64,000 nucleotides of DNA from JAOPZW01 sp963707695 (GTDB taxonomy: Bacteria; Actinomycetota; Thermoleophilia; Solirubrobacterales; Solirubrobacteraceae). The stretch covers positions 682,001 through 746,000 of the forward strand of contig CAVPQY010000006.1 in the NCBI GenBank assembly GCA_963707695.1, given 5' to 3'. The notes under the pieces were generated by a model that worked only from the letters and a program-made list of their open reading frames with translations, did not search any database and was not told the origin of the DNA. Numbering within the stretch: the first letter of the stretch is position 1; each line of letters begins with the position of its first letter. Both the position numbers and the translations under genes were made by a program. This document shows positions 41,479-48,831 of the stretch, one piece after another.

Positions 41479-42975
41479 CTAGACCCGCGTGGGCACGGCG
41501 GGGGCCCGGCGGGACGAGGCCTGCCGCGCGCGCCGGCGGGCGGCGCCGCTGCGCGCGCCCGTGCGCGGCCGCCCGCCGGCGGCGCGCACGAGGTCGCGCA
41601 GCGCGTCGTCGAGGTGGTCGCGCAGCCCGTCGAGGTCCTCCATCGCGTCGTAGTCGCCGAGCAGGCCGAAGGCGAGGCGCCCGTGGTAGCTCATGATCGC
41701 GATCCCGAGGGCGGTGTTCCGCGCGAGCGGGACGACCGGGTAGAAGGCACGCAGCCGCCGCCCGAGCGCGTAGAGCTCGAACTGGGGACCCGGGACGTTC
41801 GTCACGACGAAGTTGAAGAAGCGCTGGCGGGTCTGCAGCCGTCCGGCCTGGGTGAGGATCGTCGGGGGCGCGAAGTCCGCGAGCTGCGTGATGGCCTGCG
41901 CGCCGACGGCCTGCCCGGAGGACTTCAGGTGGACCATCGCCTCGTGGATGGCGTCGAAGGCGGCGCGCGGGTCCTGGACGCCCACCGGCAGCGGCGCGTA
42001 GATCGCCGCGACGCGGTTGCCGAGCGCGCCGCGCTCGGCGTCGGCGCGGATGGAGACGGGCACCATGGCGCGCAGGACGACGCCCTCGGTGGGGTGGCCG
42101 TGCTCGCGCATCCAGCGCCCGGTGGCGAGCGTCACGGCGGTCAGGACGGCGTCGTTGAGGGTCCCGCCGAAGGCGTTCTTGATCGCCTTGACGTCGTCGA
42201 TCTCGGCGTCGACCCACGCGTAGCGGCGGTGCGGCCCGATCGGGACGTTGAAGGGCGAGGCCGGCGCGGGGTTCAGGCCGACGCGGGCCATGGCGCCAAG
42301 GCCGACGGCCGGGATGGCCAGCTGGCGCGCCGCCCGCTGCGGGGCGCGCAGCACGGCGCGGACGCCACGCGCGATCTCCGCCGGCACCGTGACCCGCTCC
42401 ACGAGCGCGTCGGCCAGGAGCTGGGACCCCGTCGGCGGGGGCGCGGGCTCCCAGGCGCGGGCGGGCGCCGCGACGGGCGACGGGTCCGGGTTCGTGTCGA
42501 AGAGGATCGACGTGATGTCGACGCCCGAGACGCCGTCGACCAGGGAGTGATGGGTCTTCGAGATCATCGCCCAGCGCGGGGACCCGTCCGCGTCGGGGGC
42601 GAGCCCTTCGACGATGTTCATCTCCCAGAGCGGCTTGGAGCGGTCGAGCTGCTGGGCGAAGAGCCGGCCGCCGAGGGCCGCGAGCTCCTCGTCGCCGCCG
42701 GGTGCCGGCAGCGCGCTGTGGCGCACGTGGTAGCGGATGTTGAAGTGCGGGTCGTCGACCCACACGGGGCGTCCCTGGCCCAGGGGCACGAAGGCCAGGC
42801 GCTGGCGGTAGCGGGGGACGAGGTGCAGTCGGCTCTCGATCGCGGCGACCGCGTCGTCGTAGGCGGGCGCCTCCCCCTCGAACACGAGGATCGACGCGAC
42901 GTGCATGTGCGCGCCGCCCGTCTCGAGGTGCAGGAAGCTCGCATCCAGGCCGGTGAGGCGGTCGCCGTGGCTCAT
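41479..42975 (-). CDS. Wax ester synthase/diacylglycerol acyltransferase (WS/DGAT)
   Basis: A 498-residue acyltransferase that makes triacylglycerol or wax esters from acyl-CoA. The active-site motif HHxxxDG is present as HHSLVDG (residues 142-148). Other family blocks are DASFLHLETGGAHMHVASIL, PLWEMNIVEGL, GGTLNDAVLTAVTLATGRW, NRVAAIYAPLPVG and FNFVVTNVPGPQFELYALG. The C-terminal 40 residues are a basic Arg/Ala tail. The ATG at 42975 has GGGGAGG 12 nt upstream; the longer frame is not supported. It is divergent from an ECF sigma factor. Triacylglycerol storage is common in Actinobacteria. Confidence 0.92.
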   Translation of the reverse strand: MSHGDRLTGLDASFLHLETGGAHMHVASILVFEGEAPAYDDAVAAIESRLHLVPRYRQRLAFVPLGQGRPVWVDDPHFNIRYHVRHSALPAPGGDEELAALGGRLFAQQLDRSKPLWEMNIVEGLAPDADGSPRWAMISKTHHSLVDGVSGVDITSILFDTNPDPSPVAAPARAWEPAPPPTGSQLLADALVERVTVPAEIARGVRAVLRAPQRAARQLAIPAVGLGAMARVGLNPAPASPFNVPIGPHRRYAWVDAEIDDVKAIKNAFGGTLNDAVLTAVTLATGRWMREHGHPTEGVVLRAMVPVSIRADAERGALGNRVAAIYAPLPVGVQDPRAAFDAIHEAMVHLKSSGQAVGAQAITQLADFAPPTILTQAGRLQTRQRFFNFVVTNVPGPQFELYALGRRLRAFYPVVPLARNTALGIAIMSYHGRLAFGLLGDYDAMEDLDGLRDHLDDALRDLVRAAGGRPRTGARSGAARRRARQASSRRAPAVPTRV

Positions 42976-43102
42976 GCCCTGATCCTCCCCCGCATCGGCC
43001 CGATGGACAACCTTCAACATTGTGTGTAAGGTATCCGCACAGCGGGAAGTACCTCGGTGCCGGGCTCGACCGGCACCTCTCGACCCCAGGAGCCACGCCG
43101 CG
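42976..43102. other. Divergent gap between WS/DGAT and the ECF sigma gene with a low-GC core
   Basis: The 127-base gap includes an AT-rich patch (about 43005-43035: ACAACCTTCAACATTGTG, then TGTAAGGTAT) that contrasts strongly with its surroundings. This is where promoters for both genes would be expected, but I could not fit a convincing -35/-10 pair. AGGAG before the sigma ATG is at 43088-43092. Confidence 0.35.
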
Positions 43103-43648
43103 ATGGACCTCAGCGACCCCACCGCCTTCGGGCGCACCTACGACGAGCACCACCGCGGCGTGTACGCCGCCGCCATGCGGATCCTCGGCAACACCGCCCA
43201 GGCCCAGGACGTCACGCAGGACGTCTTCCTCAAGCTCTGGCGCAACCCGCAGAAGTTCGACCGCCGTCGCGGCGAGCTCGGGTCCTACCTGCGCCTCATG
43301 GCCCGCAGCCGGGCGCTGGACCTCTGGCGCGAGGGCCAGGCCGCCGGACGCGCCGGCGACCGCCTGAAGGTCGTCGTCGCCCACGAGGAGCCGCGCATCG
43401 AGGAGCGCCCGTCCGCGATGGTCGAGCGCGAGAGCGAGCGGCGCGCCGTGCGCGAGGCCCTCGGCGCGCTCCCGGAGCCGCAGCGCGAGGCGGTCGTCCT
43501 CGCGTACTGGGGCGGCCTGACCGCCGACCAGATCGCCCGGCGCGCCGGCGTCCCGCTCGGGACGGCGAAGAGCCGCATCCGCCTCGGGCTGGCCAAGCTC
43601 CGGTCCGAGATCGAGGACGCCGTGGCGCCGGTCGCGACCGCCGCCTAG
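43103..43648 (+). CDS. ECF-type RNA polymerase sigma factor
   Basis: A 181-residue sigma factor with only regions 2 and 4. Region 2 runs about 8-75: YDEHHRGVYAAAMRILGN, AQDVTQDVFLKLWRNP and SYLRLMARSRALDLWRE. Region 4 runs about 115-170: LGALPEPQREAVVLAYWGG, LTADQIARRAGVPLGTAKSR and IRLGLAKLR. The GVPLGTAKSR helix is typical of ECF sigmas. I start at the ATG at 43103, with AGGAG 10 nt upstream; a longer frame from 43022 adds a tail with no homology features. No anti-sigma gene is adjacent, so control is unclear. Confidence 0.9.
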   Translation: MDLSDPTAFGRTYDEHHRGVYAAAMRILGNTAQAQDVTQDVFLKLWRNPQKFDRRRGELGSYLRLMARSRALDLWREGQAAGRAGDRLKVVVAHEEPRIEERPSAMVERESERRAVREALGALPEPQREAVVLAYWGGLTADQIARRAGVPLGTAKSRIRLGLAKLRSEIEDAVAPVATAA

Positions 43649-43692
43649 CGCGGCGGGTCCCGCGGCGGGCATCGACTAGGCTCCCGCGCCGC

Positions 43693-44838
43693 ATGCCGGT
43701 GACCGGGAGCGACGCGGACCCCGCCCTGAGACGCCTCCTGACCGCGGCACGGACGGGGCTCGCGCCGGGTGACTGGTTCGACGCGCACACGCACCTCGGC
43801 CAGAACGACCCCGACGGCCGGCGCGCCACGGCCGAGGAGATCCTCGGCGGGCTCGACGCCGCCGGCCACCACCGCGCCCTGATCTTCGCCATGCACGAGC
43901 CCGGCGGCTACACGGCGGCGAACGACGCCGTGCTCGCCGCGTGCGCGTCCAGCGACGGCAGGCTGCTCCCGCTCGCGCGCGTCAGCCCGAACGCCGAGGA
44001 CGCGGTGGCCGAGGCTCGGCGCTGCCTCGCCGCGGGGGCGCGCGGGTTCAAGCTGCACCCGCGCTCGGACGCCTTCACCCTCCCGCACCCGGCGGTCGAG
44101 CAGGTCGTGGCGCTCGCCCACGAGGCGCGCGCGCCGGTCCTCTTCCACGCGGGCCGGGGCATCCCGCACCTCGGCGAGGCCGTCGTCGACCTCGCGCGGC
44201 GCTACCCCGGGGCGCGGCTCATCCTCGCCCACGCCGGGATCAGCGACCTGGCCTGGATCCCGCCGCACGCCGTCGCGCTGCCGAACCTCTTCTTCGACAC
44301 CGCGTGGTGGTCGATCGCCGACCAGCTGCAGCTCTACGCCCACGTGCCTCCGAGCCGGATCCTCTACGCCAGCGACATGCCCTACGGCGCCGGCGCCCTG
44401 GCCGCGTTCATCTTCCGGCGCTGCGCCGCCGCGGTCGGGCTGGGGGACGACGCCGTGCGGGCGATCGCGGGCGGTCAGGTGGCGCGCGTCGTCGCGGGCG
44501 AGGAGCCGCTCGACGTCGGGCCCGCCCCGGGGCCCGGGGCGCTCGGGCCGCGCGAGGTGGACGCGGAGCGCGTCGTGACCTACGCCTCCGTCGCGACCCA
44601 GGTCGCCTTCCGCGGGGCCGACCCCACCGAGCCGCTCCAGCTCGCCCGCCTGGCCTGCCGGACCTGGCGCACCGACGCGCTGGCCGACCTGCTCGCGGTC
44701 TGCGACGAGGTCCTTGAGCTCGCGCTCGAGGCTCGTGAGGCGCGGCCGGAGGACCCGCTCGCCATCGCGCCCGGGGCCCTCGTGGCGATGGTGCTGGCGG
44801 GCACGCCGACGGTCGGCGTGCCGCGTCCGGCCGTGTGA
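43693..44838 (+). CDS. Amidohydrolase family 2 (metal-dependent TIM-barrel hydrolase)
   Basis: A 381-residue protein. The amidohydrolase_2 barrel covers about 22-270: WFDAHTHLGQN (HxH metal ligands), GARGFKLHPRSDAF (carboxylate/His region), PVLFHAGRGIPHLGEAVVDL (third His), ARLILAHAGISDLAWIP (fourth His) and RILYASDMPYGAG (catalytic Asp). The remaining 110 residues or so form a separate helical C-terminal part with no recognised domain (RVVTYASVATQVAFRGADPTE, then LARLACRTWRTDALADLL). Members are decarboxylases or hydrolases of cyclic or lactone substrates. TAGGCT (43677-43682) lies 10 nt before the ATG. Confidence 0.82.
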   Translation: MPVTGSDADPALRRLLTAARTGLAPGDWFDAHTHLGQNDPDGRRATAEEILGGLDAAGHHRALIFAMHEPGGYTAANDAVLAACASSDGRLLPLARVSPNAEDAVAEARRCLAAGARGFKLHPRSDAFTLPHPAVEQVVALAHEARAPVLFHAGRGIPHLGEAVVDLARRYPGARLILAHAGISDLAWIPPHAVALPNLFFDTAWWSIADQLQLYAHVPPSRILYASDMPYGAGALAAFIFRRCAAAVGLGDDAVRAIAGGQVARVVAGEEPLDVGPAPGPGALGPREVDAERVVTYASVATQVAFRGADPTEPLQLARLACRTWRTDALADLLAVCDEVLELALEAREARPEDPLAIAPGALVAMVLAGTPTVGVPRPAV

Positions 44839-44861
44839 GCCCCGTCACGGAGGCGCTCCGC

Positions 44862-45078
44862 GGCGCGGGCTACGGTGCGAACGTCAGTTCTACTGCCGAG
44901 TCGCCCGCGTCCAGTGCGCGGGCGAGCGGGGGACCCATGGCCGGCGAGCGACGCACCCAGGTGCGGCGCGCCGGCGGGGGCGAATCGGCCTCAGCGGAGG
45001 CCGTAGCGGATGGCGCGGCGGTGCGCTCGGTGCGCACCGCGGTCGTTCGCGAGCCCGTCAGCTAACCCCGTAGGCGCC
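44862..45078 (+). ncRNA. ydaO/yuaA-type c-di-AMP riboswitch
   Basis: The conserved landmarks of the c-di-AMP (ydaO) riboswitch occur in order: GAGCGGGGGACCCA (44924-44937), GGGGCGAAT (44977-44985) and CCCGTCAGCTAACC (45054-45067). A closing stem pairs CTACGG (44870-44875) with CCGTAG (45068-45073), extended by GGCGC (44862-44866) with GCGCC (45074-45078). Perfect internal hairpins are TCGCCCGCG/CGCGGGCGA (44901-44909 with 44917-44925) and GTGCGC/GCGCAC (45021-45037). It lies just upstream of an RlpA-like wall protein, a classic target in Actinobacteria, where ligand binding usually reduces expression. A 76-codon frame here is therefore not a gene. Confidence 0.9.
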
Positions 45079-45079
45079 A

Positions 45080-45103
45080 GACCCCCCAAGGAGGGCCCGG
45101 TCC
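45080..45103 (+). promoter_or_regulatory. Possible expression platform and ribosome binding site of the riboswitch gene
   Basis: GGAGGG (45090-45095) lies 8 nt before the ATG. It is preceded by a CCCCCC run (45082-45087), and GACC/GGTC flank the segment, so the Shine-Dalgarno could be masked by upstream C-rich sequence. No T-run terminator is visible, which favours translational control. This is an inference from the sequence only. Confidence 0.4.
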
Positions 45104-46078
45104 ATGCGACCTCTGTCCCTGCGCGCCCGCGGCACGGCTGCGGCGCTCGGCGCCCTGTGCGCCACCACCACCTTCGCCGCGGCGCCCGCCGCGCAGGCCG
45201 CCCCTGGCCCGCACGCGGGCGACCGCGTGACCGTCCGGGTCGCCGACCGCACCCTGTCCTTCGGCCAGCGTGCCGACGTGCGCGGGCGCGCCCGCGGCAT
45301 GGGCGCCGGCGGGGCCGTCGTCGTCCAGCAGCGCCCCACCGGATCCCGGGCCTGGCTCACCGCCGGCCTCGGTCGCACGACGACCGGCGGGCGCTTCCGC
45401 GTCCGGGCCGCCCTGCGCGGCGCCGCCGACGTGCGCGTCGTCGCGGCCCCCGCGGCGCGCGCCCAGGCGGCGGTCGCCGCCGTCGGCGCCGGCCCCGCCA
45501 TCTCCGCGCCCACGCACGTGCGCGTCGTCGCCGACGTCCTCGTCGGCCGACGCCGCCTGGACGTCCGGGCGGGCCGCCGCGCGAGCGTCCACGGCGTGGT
45601 CCGCCCCGCCGTCGCCGGGCAGGCCGTCGCCCTCCAGCACCGCACCGCGCGCGGCTGGCGCACCGTGGACCGCGGCCGCACGGGCGCGAAGGGGGCGTTC
45701 CGCCTGGACGCCCGTCTCGGCCAGGCGCTGAGCGCGGCCGTCCGCGTCCGGGTCGACGGCGCCGGCGCCCTGGCCCCGGGCGGGGAGGTCGTCGGGCGGC
45801 TCAACGTCTTCCGTCCCGCGCTGGTCTCGTGGTACGGCCCCGGCTTCTACGGCCAGCGGCTCGGCTGCGGCGGCACGCTGCGCGCCGGGCAGCTCGGCGT
45901 GGCCAACAAGTCGCTGCCGTGCGGCACCATGGTCACGCTGCGCCACGGCCGGCGGTCGGTCCGCGTGCCGGTCATCGACCGCGGGCCCTACGTCGGCGCC
46001 CGCGAGTACGACCTCACCGCGGCGACGAAGGACCGCCTGGGCTTCGGCGGGGTCGGGTCGATCCTCGTCACCCGGTAG
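45104..46078 (+). CDS. Secreted RlpA-like double-psi beta-barrel protein with Ig-like repeats
   Basis: A 324-residue exported protein. Residues 1-33 are a signal peptide (RARGTAAALGALCATTTFAAAPAAQA, in parts). Two similar beta-sandwich repeats follow (about 40-110 and 130-215), each with RxxVxGxVRP-like and TGxxGxFRL strands. The C-terminal RlpA/DPBB domain covers about 240-324 (LVSWYGPGFYGQRLGCGGTL, LGVANKSLPCGTMVTLRH, VIDRGPYVGAREYDLTAAT), with Asp and Tyr positions typical of lytic transglycosylase-like RlpA proteins and one likely disulfide (CGG...PCG). It probably acts on or binds peptidoglycan. A c-di-AMP riboswitch precedes it. Confidence 0.88.
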   Translation: MRPLSLRARGTAAALGALCATTTFAAAPAAQAAPGPHAGDRVTVRVADRTLSFGQRADVRGRARGMGAGGAVVVQQRPTGSRAWLTAGLGRTTTGGRFRVRAALRGAADVRVVAAPAARAQAAVAAVGAGPAISAPTHVRVVADVLVGRRRLDVRAGRRASVHGVVRPAVAGQAVALQHRTARGWRTVDRGRTGAKGAFRLDARLGQALSAAVRVRVDGAGALAPGGEVVGRLNVFRPALVSWYGPGFYGQRLGCGGTLRAGQLGVANKSLPCGTMVTLRHGRRSVRVPVIDRGPYVGAREYDLTAATKDRLGFGGVGSILVTR

Positions 46079-46080
46079 CG

Positions 46081-46111
46081 CCCGGCCCTCCCGCGGTCCC
46101 GCCCGGCCGGG
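46081..46111 (+). terminator. Candidate hairpin after the RlpA-like gene
   Basis: CCCGGCC (46081-46087) and GGCCGGG (46105-46111) form an inverted repeat right after the stop codon, with a 17-base loop and no T-run. It also lies directly before the dinB -10, so it could separate the two transcripts. Confidence 0.35.
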
Positions 46112-46115
46112 GACG

Positions 46116-46121
46116 TACGCT
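46116..46121 (+). promoter_or_regulatory. -10-like hexamer (TACGCT) before dinB
   Basis: TACGCT ends 7 nt before the GTG of dinB (46129), fitting a leaderless start. No SOS-type (LexA) box is visible in the 50-base gap. Confidence 0.4.
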
Positions 46122-46128
46122 CCATCGC

Positions 46129-47235
46129 GTGCCCCCCGGCCCGGCACCCGCCAAGCGCGTCGTCGCGCACCTCGACTGCGACGCCTTCTACGCGACCGTC
46201 GAGCTGCTGCGCCGGCCCGAGCTGCGGGGCAAGCCCGTCATCGTCTCGGGCACCGGGCCGCGCGCGGTCGTCACGACGGCGTCCTACGAGGCCCGCCGGT
46301 ACGGGATCGGCTCCGCGATGCCGACCTCGCGCGCGCGGCGGCTGTGCCCGCAGGCCGTCCTCGTCCCGCCCGACTTCGAGGCCTACCGGGCGACCTCGCA
46401 GGAGGTCTGGGCGACCGTCCGCGACCACCTCGAGCGCGTCCAGCAGGTCGGCATCGACGAGGGCTACGCCGACCTCACCGGCGTCGAGAAGCCGCTGCGC
46501 GTCCTGCGCGGGGTCGTCGCCGAGGTCAAGGGCCGCACCGGCGTGCAGCTCTCGGTCGGCGTCGGGCCCAATCGCCTCGTCGCGAAGTGCTGCAGCGACC
46601 TGGGCAAGCCCGCCGGCTTCGTGGCGATGGGCCGCGAGGAGGCGTGCGAGCGCTTCGCCGCCTCCGCTCCGAGCCGCCTGCCGGGGATCGGCCCGAAGAC
46701 GGCGGAGCGCCTGGCCTCGATGGGCATCGCGACCGTCGCCGACCTGCAACGGGCCGACCCCGAGGTCCTGAGCGCCCGCTTCGGCGGCCGGACCGGGCCG
46801 TACCTCGTGCGCCGCGCGCAGTTCCACGACAGCTCGGAGGTCGAGCTCGCGCGCGCGGTGAAGTCGCGGTCGAGCGAGACGACGTTCGACTCCGACGTCG
46901 AGGACGCCACCGTGCTGGAGGGCGTCGTCCGGCGGCTGGCCGGCGAGGTCGCGGGCGGCCTGCGCCGCCGCGGGCGCCGCGGGCGCACCATCGGGATCAA
47001 GGTGCGCCTCGACGACTGGACGACCGTGACGCGCGCGCGCACGATCGAGGGCTTCACCGACGAGGCGGAGCTCGTCGCGGAGGTCGCGGTCGAGCTCCTG
47101 CGCGCCTACGCGCCACCGCGGCCGGTCCGGCTGCTCGGCGTGCGGATCGCGGGCTTCGACGACGCCGAGCCGGAGGGCCGGGCCGCCGCGCAGGGGCAGG
47201 CGGCGCCGGCCGGGCAGCTGGCCCTCCCGCTGTAG
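46129..47235 (+). CDS. dinB: DNA polymerase IV (Y-family)
   Basis: A 368-residue translesion polymerase. The catalytic palm has HLDCDAFYATVELL (Asp16) and the second acidic pair Asp110-Glu111 in VGIDEGYADL, where the usual SIDEAxLD is altered (Ser to Gly, Ala to Gly). Further blocks are RAVVTTASYEARRYGI, the finger region GSAMPTSRARRLCPQ, QLSVGVGPNRLVAKCCSDLGKP and the thumb HhH GIGPKTAERLASMGI. The little-finger domain has RRGRRGRTIGIKVRLDDWTT. The extreme C-terminus GQLALPL matches a beta-clamp-binding QLxLPL site. Its TAG stop begins a -10-like hexamer for the next gene. Confidence 0.92.
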   Translation: MPPGPAPAKRVVAHLDCDAFYATVELLRRPELRGKPVIVSGTGPRAVVTTASYEARRYGIGSAMPTSRARRLCPQAVLVPPDFEAYRATSQEVWATVRDHLERVQQVGIDEGYADLTGVEKPLRVLRGVVAEVKGRTGVQLSVGVGPNRLVAKCCSDLGKPAGFVAMGREEACERFAASAPSRLPGIGPKTAERLASMGIATVADLQRADPEVLSARFGGRTGPYLVRRAQFHDSSEVELARAVKSRSSETTFDSDVEDATVLEGVVRRLAGEVAGGLRRRGRRGRTIGIKVRLDDWTTVTRARTIEGFTDEAELVAEVAVELLRAYAPPRPVRLLGVRIAGFDDAEPEGRAAAQGQAAPAGQLALPL

Positions 47236-47238
47236 GGT
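47233..47238 (+). promoter_or_regulatory. -10-like hexamer (TAGGGT) made from the dinB stop codon
   Basis: The dinB TAG plus GGT gives TAGGGT, ending 6 nt before the ATG at 47245. It is one of six same-strand junctions with this layout. Confidence 0.35.
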
Positions 47239-47244
47239 CGCGGC

Positions 47245-48069
47245 ATGCCCCACGCGCAGCTCGACGGTCGCCGGGTGTTCTACGACGAGGCGGGAGAGGG
47301 CGAGCCGCTGCTGCTCGTCCAGGGCATGAGCGGCACGCGCCTGAGCTGGGGCGACCCGTTCCTCGCGGCGCTGCACGAGGCGAGCCTCGCCACCGTCGCC
47401 TACGACCACCGCGGCGTCGGGCGCTCGGACCCCATCGACCTCGCGGCGCCGCTCACGATCGCCGACCTCGCCGAGGACGCGGCCGCCCTGCTGACCGTCC
47501 TCGGGCTGGAGACCGCCCACGTCCTCGGGGTCTCCATGGGCGGGATGGTCGCCCAGGAGCTGGCGCTCCGCCACCCGGACCGGCTGCGCAGCCTGACGCT
47601 CGGCTGCACCTACCCGGGCGGGCCCGGCGCGCAGCTCACCGCGCCGGACGACGCCCAGCGGCTGTTCGGGGCGATGAGCTCCGGCGACCGCGAGCTCGCA
47701 CTGCGCGCGATGTGGGAGATCAACGTGTCGCCGGGCTTCGCGGCGGAGGCCGGGCGCTTCGACGCCTTCCATGCGATGGCGACGTCGGCGCCCGTCGCGG
47801 TGCCGGTCATCGCGCTGCAGTCCCGGGCGGTCGTGGCCCACGACGCGAGTGCCCGCCTGGCGGACATCACGGCGCCGACGCTCGTCGTGCACGGGACGGT
47901 CGACCGGATGCTGCCGGCGGCCAACGCCGAGCTGCTGGCGGCGGCGATCCCCGGCGCCCGGCTCGAGCTGCTCGAGGACGTCGGGCACCTCTTCTGGTGG
48001 GAGCAGCCGGAGCGCTCCGCCGCGCTCGTGGGCGACCACGCCCTGCGCGCAGCGGGCCGGGCCGCCTAG
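47245..48069 (+). CDS. Alpha/beta hydrolase
   Basis: A 274-residue alpha/beta-fold hydrolase. The start DGRRVFYDEAGEGEPLLLVQGMSGTRLSW leads to the oxyanion HG-equivalent (QGMSG). DHRGVGRSD follows, then the nucleophile elbow GVSMGGMVAQE. The acid is expected in VVHGTVDRMLPA and the His in VGHLFWWEQP, so the triad is complete. It resembles 3-oxoadipate enol-lactonase/epoxide-hydrolase-like proteins; the substrate is unknown. The stop overlaps that of the convergent thioredoxin gene by a shared CTAG. Confidence 0.85.
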   Translation: MPHAQLDGRRVFYDEAGEGEPLLLVQGMSGTRLSWGDPFLAALHEASLATVAYDHRGVGRSDPIDLAAPLTIADLAEDAAALLTVLGLETAHVLGVSMGGMVAQELALRHPDRLRSLTLGCTYPGGPGAQLTAPDDAQRLFGAMSSGDRELALRAMWEINVSPGFAAEAGRFDAFHAMATSAPVAVPVIALQSRAVVAHDASARLADITAPTLVVHGTVDRMLPAANAELLAAAIPGARLELLEDVGHLFWWEQPERSAALVGDHALRAAGRAA

Positions 48070-48806
48070 TACAGCGCCGCGGCCAGGCGCCGGCGGGCGT
48101 CCCGCGCGAGCGGGTGCTCGACGCCGAGGTCGTCGAGCGCGCCGACGATCACGCGGCGGACGTCGTCGCGGTGCTCCCCGGCCGCGGGCAGCGCCTCGAG
48201 CAGCAGGTCCAGCGCGCGGTCGCGGTCGCCCGCGTCGAGGGCGGCGAAGGCGTCGGACAGGTCGATGTCGTCGGCCCGCTCGAGCCGGATGCGCGCCGCG
48301 AGCCCCTCGGGCCGGAAGCCCGGGAGCCCGTCGACGAGCCGCAGGGCCTCGTCCTCCTCGCCGCGGCGGTGCAGCAGCCCGGCCAGGCTCGCGGCCGCCT
48401 CGGTGTTCTGCGGCTGGAGCTCGAGCGCCCGGCGGAGCGAGGCCTCGTCGCCCTGCTCGACGAGGCGCTCGGCCTCGGAGGGCACGAGGCCGTCGAAGAA
48501 CCGCTCGACCACCGCGGGCGGCTGCGCGCCGACGAACTCGTCGACGACGCGGCCGTCCTTGAAGGCCTTGACGGCCGGGATGCCCTGGATGCCGAAGGCC
48601 TGCGACAGCCCGGGGTTCGCGTCCGTGTCGAGCTTGGCCAGCACGACGTCGTCCTCCCGGGCCCGGGCCGCCTGCTCGAGCACGGGGGTGAGCATGCGGC
48701 ACGGGCCGCACCACGCGGCCCAGAAGTCGACGACGACCGGGACGCTCTTGGAGCGCTCGATCACGTCGGTCTCGAACGTGCCCTCGCTGACGTCGATGAC
48801 GGCCAT
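48066..48806 (-). CDS. Thioredoxin-TPR protein (CnoX/YbbN-like co-chaperedoxin)
   Basis: A 246-residue protein. Residues 1-110 are a thioredoxin domain with VVVDFWAAWCGPCRMLTPVLEQ (active WCGPC), KLDTDANPGLSQAFGIQGIPAV (cis-Pro) and FKDGRVVDEFVGAQP. Residues 115-246 form TPR-like helices (EAERLVEQGDEASLRRALEL, NTEAAASLAGLLHRRGEEDEAL). E. coli CnoX lacks the CxxC, whereas this one keeps it, so it should be redox-active. The family protects and hands over oxidised or unfolded proteins to GroEL. The ATG at 48806 is chosen at the domain start. It is divergent from the next hydrolase. Confidence 0.88.
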   Translation of the reverse strand: MAVIDVSEGTFETDVIERSKSVPVVVDFWAAWCGPCRMLTPVLEQAARAREDDVVLAKLDTDANPGLSQAFGIQGIPAVKAFKDGRVVDEFVGAQPPAVVERFFDGLVPSEAERLVEQGDEASLRRALELQPQNTEAAASLAGLLHRRGEEDEALRLVDGLPGFRPEGLAARIRLERADDIDLSDAFAALDAGDRDRALDLLLEALPAAGEHRDDVRRVIVGALDDLGVEHPLARDARRRLAAALY

Positions 48807-48831
48807 GCGCTCGATGATAGGACTCGCCCCC

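Noticed and set aside
43022..43102. An upstream start for the ECF sigma factor adding 27 residues
   Set aside because: The added segment has no sigma features and crosses the promoter-like AT-rich patch; AGGAG and the normal region 2 start fit the ATG at 43103.
44835..45065. A 76-codon frame beginning GTG right after the amidohydrolase
   Set aside because: It covers the c-di-AMP riboswitch, whose conserved blocks and stems explain the sequence; the translated product is low complexity with no domain.
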